DNA of 64,000 nt from Leucocoprinus leucothites (taxonomy: Eukaryota > Basidiomycota > Agaricomycetes > Agaricales > Agaricaceae). This document shows, piece by piece, positions 11,805-22,423 of the stretch (position 1 is the stretch's first letter; the number at the start of each line of letters is the position of its first letter). The DNA is taken from assembly GCA_013368445.1 (NCBI GenBank), contig JAACJO010000022.1, forward strand, positions 124,001 through 188,000. Direction: 5' to 3'. A program made the position numbers and the translations under genes. The notes under the pieces were generated by a model. The model was given only the letters and a program-made list of their open reading frames with translations, made no database searches and had not been told where the DNA came from.

Positions 11805-13857
11805 ATGCCTTCAACCGAAATCACCGACGAAAAACCCATATCTCCGTCTATATCCGAAACGTCCTGTTCTGTTATTAAGCAAAGCGATATCGAAACTAGC
11901 GATATTGCCGAAAATCTACCCAAAAATCAAGCGTCGAGTCATAAGGTCCCGAACGGAGACACTGCGATAGATGAGATCCGAAGGCGAGAAAAGGATCCAT
12001 CTTCTGGAGATGAGAACGAACCTTTGACGTCAGAAGCTGACTTCCCCGATGGAGGACTGCAGGCTTGGCTTGTGGTCTTTGGCGTACGTCGATTTCCGGC
12101 CTCGACCATGATGCTCTGATCTTGAACCAGTTTGCCACAGGGAATGTGTAACTGCTTCTCGACGTAAGTACTCGATTTCAGCAGCTGTTAGCCTATTGGG
12201 ATATCTTATCGGTGTTCATATAGGTTTGGTTATGTCAACTCCTGGGGTGTGCGTTAACATGTTATGTTAGATTTCACCTCTCTTAGGCTGATGTGACACT
12301 CCAGATCTTCCAGGCATACTATCAAGAGACCATTCTCAAAGACTATTCACCCTCAGCTATGTGTGTACACTTATATATCCATACTCCGACGGCTCTCAAT
12401 ACTCCCCCTGTCCTCTAGAGCATGGATAGGGTCAATTCAAGTAAGATCACCTTCCCCGTACCTCGAACTGACGTTCACAATCTCCGCCCCATTCAGTACG
12501 CGATGATATTTCTACCAGGCCTCGTTGTTGGTCGCCTTTTCGACATCGGATACTTCCGATCGGTCTTCCTCTCTTGCAGTGTGGCCTTAGTTGTTGCGAC
12601 CTTCCTCATTGCACAATGTACGCAATACTGGCAGTTCCTGCTTTGCCAAGGCTTCGTTGTCGGAGTACGTATAACTGCCTCAATTATCCACCTTGTGATT
12701 CTAATCGCGGTGATGTTGATCTTTTTAGCTGGCCAGTGGCGGCATATTCGGACCAAGCGGCGCCATTATCGCGCATTGGTTCAAAAAGAAGCGGGGTCGT
12801 GCGCTTGGATTCACGGCTATGGGATCTTCTATTGGTGGAACTATTATTCCGATTGCTGCTAAAAACCTCATTCCTCGCATTGGGTAAGAGCGTTTCAAAA
12901 ACCTCTCATCACATGCGGTTAACCTTACTTTTCACAGATTTCCTTGGACAGTGAGGATAATTGGCTTTATCTTGCTCTTTGTAGTGGGAATATGCAACTT
13001 GGTATGTACAGCTCGACGAAAAAGTGATATCACGTTTATGTTCGCTTGATATAGACGATGAGAAGACGACTTCCGCCTGTGAACGTCAAGGGCGGTCTAT
13101 TTAATCTATCAGCCTTCAAAGATGCTCCCTTCACACTATACTGCGCCTCCTCTTTCTTCAATTTCTTGGGACTATATACAGGTAACTTATTCGTCTACAC
13201 TGCTTGTCTTTTCCTGACTCTGATCGTTTTTATTGCTAGTCTTGACGTATGTCAACGTGAGTGCAACGCAGCTCGGAAGCTCACCCGACTTCGCATTCTA
13301 TTTCGTCGCCTTTGCGAATGCAAGTTCCTTGTTCGGCAGATGGATGTCTGGCCTCTTGGCTGATTACACTGGTACGAAAACCATCTTCCGCTCTCACCAT
13401 CAGCAAAATAATATTTTATTACCCACTAGGACACCTGAACATCATGATTCCTTTCACCCTCTTCGCCGGCGTACTAACTTACGCCTGGCCCTTTGCGCAC
13501 TCAACAGCATCTCTCATCGTCGTCACTGTCATATATGGCTTCTGTTCCGGGACGTATGTCTCTCTATTAACTGCCCCGATCATGAATCTTGGAGGCGAAG
13601 GGGACGTAGGAAGAAGGATCGGGATGTTCATGACAATCACTGCCCTAGGTGCGGTTGCAGGCCCGCCAATATCTGGGGCCATCAATGCTGCCACAAATGG
13701 ATTCAAGGCGGTTGGTTTGTACGCAGGTACGTTTCGCTGAGACTCGTCGAGCATGCCTCATGTTGATAATTTGGCAGGGAGTGCTGTTGTTGTGGGCATC
13801 ATTTGCCTAGTGGCCGTAAGATATCTGGTTCTCGGACAATGGACAGGACGAGTGTGA
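11805..13857 (+). CDS. MFS transporter, monocarboxylate (MCT/SLC16-like) family, copy B
   Basis: Paralogue of the gene at 4,056, with the same start (MPSTEITDEKPIS) and the same exon pattern. Conserved segments include DGGLQAWLVVFG, FGYVNSWG, YAMIFLPGLVVGRLFDIGYF, GPSGAIIAHWFKKKRGRALG, LLADYTG, MNLGGEGDVGRRIGM, GAVAGPPISGAI and the C-terminal LVLGQWTGRV. Inferred splices keep frame from start to stop, and I saw no nonsense codon. Differences from copy A are mostly substitutions, with conservative changes such as IFLPGLF to IFLPGLV. Intron sequences have diverged more than exons, consistent with selection on both copies. Substrate is unknown. The gene converges on the Apn1 copy B on the opposite strand. 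Confidence 0.9.
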
Positions 13858-14151
13858 TAGTGTTTTGAAAGCAAAAAGCTCACCGCTGAGCATGTAGAAT
13901 AGCAATTAGAAATACCACATCAACATTGAACATGCCCAGACTAAGACTGACAAATAGTCGTACGTGATTACAATACGATTGTGATGGAACCGACCCCCAA
14001 CAGAAGTCTCAGCCACATCAACTCTTTGGACGCGATGAAGGGCTGTGGGGTCCCGGTAGCGGAGGAGCGGAGTACGGAGTGCTAAGGAATACCACTCTTA
14101 TTCTTCGCCTTCTGTGTCATCCTCATCTTCGTCTTCATCTCGTTTCCGCTT

Positions 14152-16001
14152 TCAACCTTTCTTGCCAACTTTCTTTCCCTTCGCCGCGCTCGTCTTCTTG
14201 GGATTTGCCCTTTCAGCGACTTTTACCGCATTCTTGATTACGTCCACCAATGCTTCGTCCGTTCGCACATCCCCAATAATCGACCGGATTGTCTCCTGAT
14301 TATCCGTCGATTCCGTGACGCTGGTGGAAAGCTGCTGTAGAACGGCGATCTCTTTTGCCCATAGTTCCATAGGTGCTTCAAAGTTTGGCGTTTCAAGAAT
14401 CAAAGGAATGTTCTGGACGCATTCGTCATTCATGAGGTTTCGGAAAGCGCCTAAGCCAAGATGACCCCTGAGGATACGTTAGATATGAATGTCGAGGTGG
14501 GCGAAACTGTGGACGGACAATCCAATGTTCTCGTGCCTATCTCTATGAGATCCGAGTTCTGTTTTTGAGTCGTTCAAGTGCATGCCGCGCAAGTAGGACA
14601 GTCCAACGATTTCATCAAATTTATTCACTATAGCGTTCGTTTAGCTGTGAGTGGCACCCTTGATACGGACGGAAACAGTCTTACTCATATCACTGGAATA
14701 TGCATTAGCGCCGTGCGCGGAAGATGGAAGATAAAAACTGACTCCCATGCCTCCTTTGTCCGCAGGTCATAACCCTAGCGAAGAGTCAGACTCAGCCCAT
14801 TATTAAAAGTTTTTTACGGACAGCGGCAAACGAATGGCCTTCACAAACTGATTAGCTCCATTCAAAGACCAAACATTGACACTTACAGGTATCTAGACAA
14901 ACGCCAACCCTTGACTTGTCACTGACTTGATCAATGATTCCCTTCAAGTCTGCGAAGTCTCCACCGATAATATTACCTGCCCCAGCCTAAGTATGTGGTC
15001 AGCTTTAAGGACATAGTTTGACAATGGGATACCGACCATGTTCTCAATCACAGTCACGACTGATTTTGTTTCATGGTGTGCTCTGTTTATACACTCAGCA
15101 ATGAGAGAAATGCACTCTTCTTTCGTGGCACTACCAACGGTCGAACCTGGGCTTATCAAAATACTAGGCTTCAGCAGAATGTCTTTTTTCTCATGTTGAG
15201 AAGCGTACTGGAAGTTGTAGTATTTGAGACCCAGCGATTCACATCTCTTGAGGTCATCTAGGAAGCAATCATAGGACTTTTGTCGCTTTTCCCTTGCCAG
15301 AAATGAACACCAAGGCTATGAAAAGAGCTAGGAAGAAAGCTCACGAATCGGGATTTCCAAGGTTTATCAGGTAGCTGCCATGCGGTAGAACCACGTCTGA
15401 TGAGTACTTGTGCTGGACCATCTTCTCCTTGAAGGACGCTATTGAATGTTCCGTGAGAGCAGGAGATGTCCATTTTCTTTGAGACTTTAGGAAAAGGGCA
15501 AATGCATTTGCCCTAGAGGCTATGAATAAATACTGCCGATGAGAGTAACTGAGGATACAAACCCGATCGAGGCGGCCTTAGTAACAGCATTTTCCACACC
15601 ACCAGCCGCTGAAACATGTGCCCCGACCTTCCAGGGACTATTTACGCGCGGAAGGAAAGTTTCAGGTTCAGAACCTGTTTTCTTTGTTCGTCGAGAGGGC
15701 CGCGCACTCTGTGATTCTACGAGGAATGCATTGTCCTATCAGCGCCTGCAAAATACAAAATCAAACATAGCCCACCTTCTGGCTCCTCAAGTGCCATGGT
15801 GTCGGTTCTTGAAAGCCTAGCTTTCTTGGACGGCGGTGCGTCTTGCGCGCTATCTACAACCTCCTTGGCTGATGCGCGGGTGCTACGTCGTGTTTGAGGC
15901 ATATATGTCCTAATTTGATTGTTTGGCGAGAGAGTTGAGCTTTTAGAGGAGGGTGACGCTAGAGCTGAAAGAATCCGACGCGAGGCAAGCCAGAGTGTCA
16001 T
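14152..16001 (-). CDS. APN1: AP endonuclease 1 (endonuclease IV family), copy B, C-terminally shortened
   Basis: Endonuclease IV family repair enzyme acting on abasic sites in nucleus and possibly mitochondria. An upstream ATG at 16001 adds a 33-residue Arg/Ser-rich leader ([16 protein letters not shown]) suited to mitochondrial import; the MPQTRRSTR start is at 15902. Spliced pieces read [131 protein letters not shown] and [12 protein letters not shown], covering the zinc-ligand motifs. Two oddities: the tail stops at KKVGKKG with TGA (GGA in copy A), losing the acidic end; and a TAA at 14,641-14,643 lies close to an exon start whose splice site I could not fix, where copy A has CAA. It is probably the working copy, but integrity is not certain. 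Confidence 0.75.
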
Positions 16002-16200
16002 AAAGGAGTCGATTTAGACGCCCTTCGATGTTGTCAAAGTATCCACGTGACCACGTAATAGCGCCCAATGCACATACTGACTCTGAGATCACATCAAACA
16101 CTTAGTGGACTTGCCCCTATCTCTACGGACAGTTTGACCTACAATACTTTGGATCACCGTCACTTGGAATGTCTCATCTCTTGCATTTTTTCAAGATGTC

Positions 16201-18290
16201 TATAATAGTACACACAGTGCGAATGTCACCCTAGCATTAAACCTCGCAATGTTGGCAATAAGTGCTTTTCCAAATGCGCCAGACCCAGATCAATCTCAAT
16301 GTTGTTTAAGTTTGTTCCAACTACGTGGAACAAGTTGGTCGGAGTATCGATTTATCTGACGGGGTTCTTTGGAACGGTCTTGGCAGCTTGTCTGTGGATT
16401 AATTTATAGGCGATGAAGCAAAATGGATCCTTTGAAACGCCGAAGAATATATTTTTGGCCTTAATTATATGAGTGGACACTCTGAGTACTGAGAATCACC
16501 TCCCATACATTTGCCAATTGACCATTATTGACTTCATCATGCGTCTCCCTCTTTCAAATTCTTATCTGATTACAGGCATTTTCTTCCTTATTACGGTGAA
16601 CACAGCCTGGGCCATTTAGTGTTGCATCAAAAGACCCTTGAGCCCGATGTGCCATCCTGCCCTCTTGATCGGACACCTGAACCTGATGGTTTAAATGAAT
16701 GTTTCCCAGTACCTTTCCGTTGGAGAGATCTCGTAATTACGAAGTTTACGGATAACTGCTTCATATTTTCGTAACGAGTGCTGTACATTACTTGTCGGAG
16801 CAGATCGGGCGATATGTTATCGTAGTGGTACCTGAAAGCTAGGCCGTATATTTCCAGCGGGGCCAGTTCAATGTTGTCGTCATAGGTATAAGTTTCTATA
16901 AGGGCGAAAGCCCAACTTGTCGAACCCATCCGTTGCACCAGTAGGAACCACCGATAGCGGTATTGTTAAAGCCGCTTCAAGTCCTGTCGCGAACACCGAT
17001 CATCAAGTTGCTCAAGTTTGTCAAACTTTTCGCCTGGATGCCCTTAATCCCATATTTATGGTATGAAGTTGTCCGTTCAATTACCCCAACCTTACCCCAT
17101 GTATGGAAACAGTCTAAGAATGGCACACACATATATATAGGCAATGTGTACTTGGAGCTATGCAGCATCAAGTGACGGCCAAACCTAAGAGATTCATTCA
17201 CATTCCTCAGCGATGGCTCCGGGCGCTTGATGTCCCATCTAGAAGTATTTTGGAAGACATACTGACAATTATTTATACTTACCGGGACTTCATTCTATAC
17301 CTCCGTCAAGCTGCGGTACATAGGACACATACTACATTGATTTTGATTTTGATCCGTATGCAATGTGATTGATCCGGGGCAGCAGGACCAAAAAATTATT
17401 TTTGTCGGCTCATGACATCACGCATGGCTCTGAGGGATAGTCTCTCACTGTGTAGCTCTACACTGACACCTTTCAAAATCGTGTCAGCAATGAGAGAGAA
17501 GCTTACTGAGCACATGTCATAATCAGTGGCGGAACTGCGTTCTCAGCTCGCCTTGGAATTTTCTTCAAGCATAATGTGCCATGTGATACTAGCAGTGGAG
17601 AAGACCTATGTGGCATAAATCTAGTACCAGGACGCCTCTAGTGACTTCATGCCCCGATTTATCCAGGCTTTTAGATATATATGTCTATGCCGCAGTAGAT
17701 TTTCCTTGAAAATTTCTTCCGGCGACGCCGACATCTGGGCGACCCACATTCCCCGACTTGAAGTGGGTCGGTCGATGTTCGAGTGGGTTACTTGTCCAAC
17801 ATCAGATATTGTGGGGAACTTAACACATCAGCAATCCGCCTCCTTGATATTGCTGAAAAGAGTCAAATTATCGACAGGGTTAAGGTGTAGTTGAGGTAGG
17901 CAACTCTATCTTGCTCGAATTGAATATCCGGACACACGTCGAGTGTTCCGTCATCGGAGCCAGGCTCGCGTGGTTGTGGCTATTGGAGCCCAAGTTGTTA
18001 TGGGATTAATGCTTCTAGTCCCGTTACCCAGAGCTGCGTCAGCATGATTCATCACAGTTCCGACTTGGTGCCAAGGTACCATGTGCCAGCCCTGGGCGTG
18101 AAGCCGAGAGAAGTCGTACTCTCTGGCTTTCGATCAACACAAAGGAAGTCAGCGGGCTGTGAAATCACCGATGTTCTCGAAGCTAACTATCGCTACTCCA
18201 GCGCTATTTGGCTGATCGAAGGCTCCCAAGGCAATCAATAATCAAGCCACTAATAATACAACATAGTCCATGAACAACGTGAGATGCAAA
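16201..18290. other. Intergenic stretch without a supported gene
   Basis: About 2 kb with only short open frames. One minus-strand frame (16,627-16,938, 103 codons) contains a plausible-looking stretch (APLEIYGLAFRYHYDN) but no motif I know, no splice continuation and no duplicate to test it against. A cluster of small hairpins lies at 17,441-17,497. No tRNA or repeat was recognised. Confidence 0.5.
17441..17497. other. Cluster of nested inverted repeats
   Basis: TCTCTCA (17,441-17,447) pairs with TGAGAGA (17,491-17,497). Inside it TGTAG/CTACA form a short stem around 17,451-17,461, and CTGACAC (17,463-17,469) pairs perfectly with GTGTCAG (17,481-17,487) around an 11-base loop. The set could fold into a three-armed structure. 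Function is unknown, and chance is not excluded. Confidence 0.3.
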
Positions 18291-20084
18291 TTAAGCAACA
18301 TGTCTAACAGTCCGATCCCAGTGCGCGAAGAGTGTCCTAAGTGCAGGATCCCTCTCCTCCATCTCCAACTCTGCAATTCTCCAATATGGAGTCTCATCGA
18401 TAGACATCAGCAGCTGCCCCATAAAACACCATTTCAAATTGGTGAACACCCGCGAATATTCCGTTGCATGCATGACCATCTGAGACTGATGCCATCTTTC
18501 CCAAGTAAGGCAACGAAGGGCGTCCCGGAGGCGAATGGAACGTTCGAAAGAGACAGGAGTCATATCAGCTTTCGTCATCTCGTCTTCCGTCAGATAATCG
18601 TTCAATAGAAGATCCTGGGGAAGGACCTTGTTCATGTAATATCGTTCAGGTGAAGAATCAAGAAGTGGGTGACCGTTTACACGGTAGGAATCACGAGTGA
18701 AAACGATGCTTTCAAGCTGGGAAAGGGTTTTGAGAGATTCAATGACGAGATCATGTTGGATTGCCCACTGGTATCGCATCCCATACTGGGCACCTGCGGA
18801 TAGCCACAGGTGCCGGAGCGACTCGATTGATGCGATGATACCCAAGGTCTCTGGAGGAAATTCGGGCTCCTGAGAAATGAGATGAAGGCTGACTAGGTTG
18901 TCGAAACACAGTCGCTGATCTCGTATGAGAATAGTGTTGAAAGTTTCGGGGAGGAGGGGTTTTGTCACCTCAAGGCAAGAAAGGTGTGTGTTGGAATGTA
19001 TGAACTCGATCATCTCATCATCGGAGGTAGACGAGCTCCAATCCCAACGGAAGGAATTAAGAGATGTCACTTGACCGCGAGAAGCAAGGAAGTGAGATAT
19101 AGTGGAGCAAGAGTCCACTGAGAGTGAACGTAAGGTCGTTCGATCATGGAAAATACGTCGTAAGAGCGACGGGTCCTTGAACTTGACTTGATCGAGGACA
19201 ACGTCGTGAAGGACAGGGAACTGCATATCCTCCTCAATATGATGCGTCGGCGGGGATAGTCGATCGGCGTACCCGCACCAGATGAGCTGGCGAAGGGTCG
19301 GTGCCACGAGTTTCAGGATGCTGACAACAAAGGGGGTAGTATCCCCTTCTGTCAAAGTGGTCAATGACCACCCAACGTTGAGGTAGAGACCTTCAAGAGG
19401 CCAGAGATTGCCGTCAACGGGCGGAAGCACCAGCTGTCGATTTAGGATAGGTCCATCTAATCTTAGATGACGAATGGAGGATGACACGACACCCGCCATC
19501 ATTTCTTCTGTCAGAGTGCTTTCGTCGTTCCAATCGAGAATATGGAGGTTCGGCAGATGACGCAAGAGATCACAGATGGAGTGTAGATAGCGCGCTTCGT
19601 GCTGTTTAGCTGCTTCGATACGCGAAAGTCGTTCTTGCATTGACAGCCCCTCTAGTTCCTCGAGGGTTATCCGTTCTCGCACATTGAAATGATCTCGCGT
19701 AGTGGAGACCTTGAGGCGCCGAATACAAACACCTAAACGATGCCGCGTACGCGTCGGATATTGTACCTCATCCTTGAGCTTGGATAGAATTTTCATGGCA
19801 TGCTCACTATAGTCGAGTGTGACATGAGCAAACTGTAGCGCCCGAGCGAGCTGATTCGTGTCGCGATCGACCAAGGATAGGCGCCGTATGTCAAGGGAAG
19901 ACAAGTAGGGCGTAACTTGATCTATGAGCTCCACTGGAAGCTGGAAGAGGGGGAAGGAAGACCTGATGGACTTATTACCAATGACGCGGCCGAGGGATAG
20001 AGGGATGAGGGGTTGGGTATCGTGAAGCATGGTATGAGACCGTCGCCTTGGGTATTGTTTCTGTGAGGCATGTAGGGGTAACAT
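18291..20084 (-). CDS. F-box protein
   Basis: A 597-residue protein in one uninterrupted exon. Residues about 45-95 form an F-box: FPLFQLPVELIDQVTPYL followed by SSLDIRRLSLVDRDTNQLARALQF. The LPVELI opening is typical of basidiomycete F-box proteins, which link substrates to SCF (Skp1-cullin) ubiquitin ligases. The rest alternates short hydrophobic and polar blocks (for example LRHLPNLHILDWND, IRHLRLDG, LRSLSVDSCS, LSCLEV, LRHLWLSAG), consistent with degenerate leucine-rich repeats as the substrate-binding part. The substrate is unknown. Starting at 20084 keeps about 40 residues before the F-box; an internal Met at residue 19 is an alternative. It is divergently transcribed from the dehydrogenase at 20,690, with about 600 bp between them. 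No sign of decay. Confidence 0.85.
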   Translation of the reverse strand: MLPLHASQKQYPRRRSHTMLHDTQPLIPLSLGRVIGNKSIRSSFPLFQLPVELIDQVTPYLSSLDIRRLSLVDRDTNQLARALQFAHVTLDYSEHAMKILSKLKDEVQYPTRTRHRLGVCIRRLKVSTTRDHFNVRERITLEELEGLSMQERLSRIEAAKQHEARYLHSICDLLRHLPNLHILDWNDESTLTEEMMAGVVSSSIRHLRLDGPILNRQLVLPPVDGNLWPLEGLYLNVGWSLTTLTEGDTTPFVVSILKLVAPTLRQLIWCGYADRLSPPTHHIEEDMQFPVLHDVVLDQVKFKDPSLLRRIFHDRTTLRSLSVDSCSTISHFLASRGQVTSLNSFRWDWSSSTSDDEMIEFIHSNTHLSCLEVTKPLLPETFNTILIRDQRLCFDNLVSLHLISQEPEFPPETLGIIASIESLRHLWLSAGAQYGMRYQWAIQHDLVIESLKTLSQLESIVFTRDSYRVNGHPLLDSSPERYYMNKVLPQDLLLNDYLTEDEMTKADMTPVSFERSIRLRDALRCLTWERWHQSQMVMHATEYSRVFTNLKWCFMGQLLMSIDETPYWRIAELEMEERDPALRTLFAHWDRTVRHVA

Positions 20085-20689
20085 GATGAGCGGACGGGAG
20101 GGTTGTGATGATAACTTCTGGGGCGCACCTTGGAGGTTTAAGAACCGGTCAAAATGATTTGGAGGGACACTGGATAGGATGGGGTAACGCCAAAAAAAGT
20201 GCGCTTTTGTAGCAATGTAGACATGGCAGGCAGAATGGCAGGGATACCAAGCAATCCCTAGGGTTAGTGCCGCGCTTGTCTTTGATGTGTTGAACCCTGG
20301 TCTAACGGGTGATTAACTACAGGGCTTTCAATCTGAACCTTCTGTTCGCTCGCTATCCTGCGTTCATTGGAAAGGTATTCCAACGCCCAAAGAACTCGCT
20401 GTCAATATCACTGGGAACATTGTCGTCAAAAAACAGATTGGAGAGAAACGGGCAAGGCGACATGTCACGGTTTCCTTCTAACGCGATCTTTACTTTGGGG
20501 AAATTCGGTTTACATCATATTTCCACGTGACAGGAAAATCATTCGACATTAATGAGCGTGTTATGCGATTTCGGTTGGAATATGTCCTAACCGGCCCGTG
20601 AGTGTGTGAGGGGAAAGGCGTGCATAGTTACAAAAGACAGATTACACATCGACAAGCAGCGTTTCTTCTCAAGGAACAGCCATCCTGCA

Positions 20690-21889
20690 ATGCCTCAAGC
20701 TCGCGCTTACACAATCGCTGTCTTGGCTGGGGATGGCATTGGAGTTGAAGTGATGCCTCCAGCGTTGCGCTGCCTCGAGGCTGCGGCCAAGCGATTTGGC
20801 TTCCAAATGAACTTCCGTCACTATGATTGGGGATCATGCACCTATTATAACAAGCATGGAACAATGGTGCCTTCAGATTGGAAGGAGCTTTTGCAGGCAT
20901 GCGATGCGATTTACTTTGGCGCAGGTACGCCACATGAACCATTTCCCCGTAGGGTTTCGAGGACTCATCGTCTGATCGCCTATCATCTAGTGGGAGATCC
21001 CGCGACAGTGCCCGATCATATATCTTTGTGGGGGAGCATTCTCTTGTTTCGACGAGAGTTTGATCAATATATCAACCTACGCCCATGCCGCCTTGTTCCC
21101 GGTGTCACTTCTCCCCTAGCCAACAGGGAGGGCAGGGACATCGACTTTGTCACTGTCCGTGAGAACACAGAGGGAGAGTACAGTTCCATTGGAGGTCGCA
21201 TCTTCAGTGGGACTGAGAGAGAAACGGTTATCCAGAACACCGTATTCACTCGGGTTGGTGTGGACAGAGTAGTCAGATACGCATTCGAACTAGCCAGAAG
21301 TAGGCCCGCAAAGAGGCTTACTTCTGCGACGAAGTCCAACGGCATATCCATCACCATGCCCTACTGGGACGAAAGGGTCGAAACTATTGGAAAGGAGTAT
21401 CCAGACGTCAAGGTCGACAAATATCACATTGATATTCTTTGCGCCCATTTCGTCCAGAGGCCCCACATCTTTGATGTTGTAGTAGGCTCTAACCTTCTCG
21501 GAGACATCCTATCCGATCTCGGGCCTGCATGCACTGGAACCATCGGCATCGCTCCTTCCGCTAATCTTAACCCGACAGCAAAACGTGAAGATCCGAATTG
21601 GTGCCCCAGTCTCTTTGAACCCGTTCACGGAAGCGCTCCCGACATTGCTGGCAAGGGAATCGCTAATCCGGTCGGTATGATTTGGGCGGGGCAAATGATG
21701 CTGGAACATCTTGGAGAGAAGGAAGCTGCCAATGCAATGATGCTCGCTATCGAGAATGTGTTGAAGGAGGGGAGGGAGGCGCAACTCAGGGGGGAAGGAG
21801 ATTTATTGACGCCAGACATGCTTGGAAATGGGACCACAGAAGGGCTAGGTTTGGCCATTGAGAAGGCAATTGAGGCAGTTTCTTTGTAA
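20690..21889 (+). CDS. Tartrate dehydrogenase / D-malate dehydrogenase (decarboxylating)
   Basis: A member of the beta-decarboxylating dehydrogenase family (isocitrate/isopropylmalate type) that oxidises tartrate or D-malate with NAD and divalent metal. Evidence in order: YTIAVLAGDGIGVEVMP (nucleotide fold start), YFGAG, TVPDHISLWGS, FDQYINLRPCRL (substrate-binding arginines), FVTVRENTEGEYSSIGGR, TSATKSNGI (catalytic lysine region), YPDVKVDKYHIDILCAHFV (metal-binding aspartate), GSNLLGDILSDL, FEPVHGSAPDIAGKGIANP. The open frame continues through 20,925-20,990, but that 66-bp block has GTACGC...CTAG ends and interrupts GAVGDPATVPDH, so it is best read as an in-frame intron. ATG at 20690 gives the family-typical start. 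An in-frame ATG at 20606 would add 28 basic residues, possibly an organelle leader. Confidence 0.93.
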   Translation: MPQARAYTIAVLAGDGIGVEVMPPALRCLEAAAKRFGFQMNFRHYDWGSCTYYNKHGTMVPSDWKELLQACDAIYFGAGTPHEPFPRRVSRTHRLIAYHLVGDPATVPDHISLWGSILLFRREFDQYINLRPCRLVPGVTSPLANREGRDIDFVTVRENTEGEYSSIGGRIFSGTERETVIQNTVFTRVGVDRVVRYAFELARSRPAKRLTSATKSNGISITMPYWDERVETIGKEYPDVKVDKYHIDILCAHFVQRPHIFDVVVGSNLLGDILSDLGPACTGTIGIAPSANLNPTAKREDPNWCPSLFEPVHGSAPDIAGKGIANPVGMIWAGQMMLEHLGEKEAANAMMLAIENVLKEGREAQLRGEGDLLTPDMLGNGTTEGLGLAIEKAIEAVSL

Positions 21890-22423
21890 GAGCGGGTGGT
21901 CACATCAATGTAAGAATAGTGTTTTGTAGAACCTGAAATGATCTTCTCCTTGGGATGAGTGCGACAAGGTGACTGAGCTTGTGGTGGGAATATGTATACT
22001 TAATAGCAATGATAAAAGTGTCTTGTCACGCGCTGGTAACAATCAATGTCATGATAATGATGGGCGGTGTGGTTCGCACAGCCCTGGCGCCCGACCACTT
22101 TTTCCGCTTCGACGACGTTCAGATCACAGTCGCTCAATAGCAACTGTCTAATGAACCCCCAAACACTCACTTCCAGAGGGTATGTCTATCTCTGAGCTCA
22201 GCGACCTTATTTAACACTAATATCACCACAGTACTTGGCAGGTTACTGGTGAGATATCTCGGCTGAGTAATCCAAGTATGAGCTCAACTCTCGAGCAGTT
22301 GTGCGGGCTCATGGGCTGCGACTGATGCGCCCTGAGAAGAAATGGCGACCAATAATCAGGTTAGAGGTAGACAAACATCACAGCTATGAAACTGTCCTCG
22401 GGTGCGACGGTCAAAATGTCAAT

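Larger units (their letters stand above)
7894..16200. repeat. Segmental duplication, unit B
   Basis: Second copy of unit A in direct orientation. It starts inside fibrillarin intron 2 sequence (TGACACC, then GAGTAGACGTGAAGTG) and ends in a stretch matching the end of unit A (CCTACAATACTTT near 16,140 versus CCTATAATACTTT near 7,850). It is longer than unit A because of an extra block of about 780 bp at roughly 9,255-10,035 and because it keeps the central Apn1 exons lost from unit A. Confidence 0.85.

Noticed and set aside
16250..16620. Possible remnant of another transporter (hydrophobic runs in several frames)
   Set aside because: No continuous frame, no signature motif, and frequent stops; not distinguishable from AT-rich noncoding sequence.
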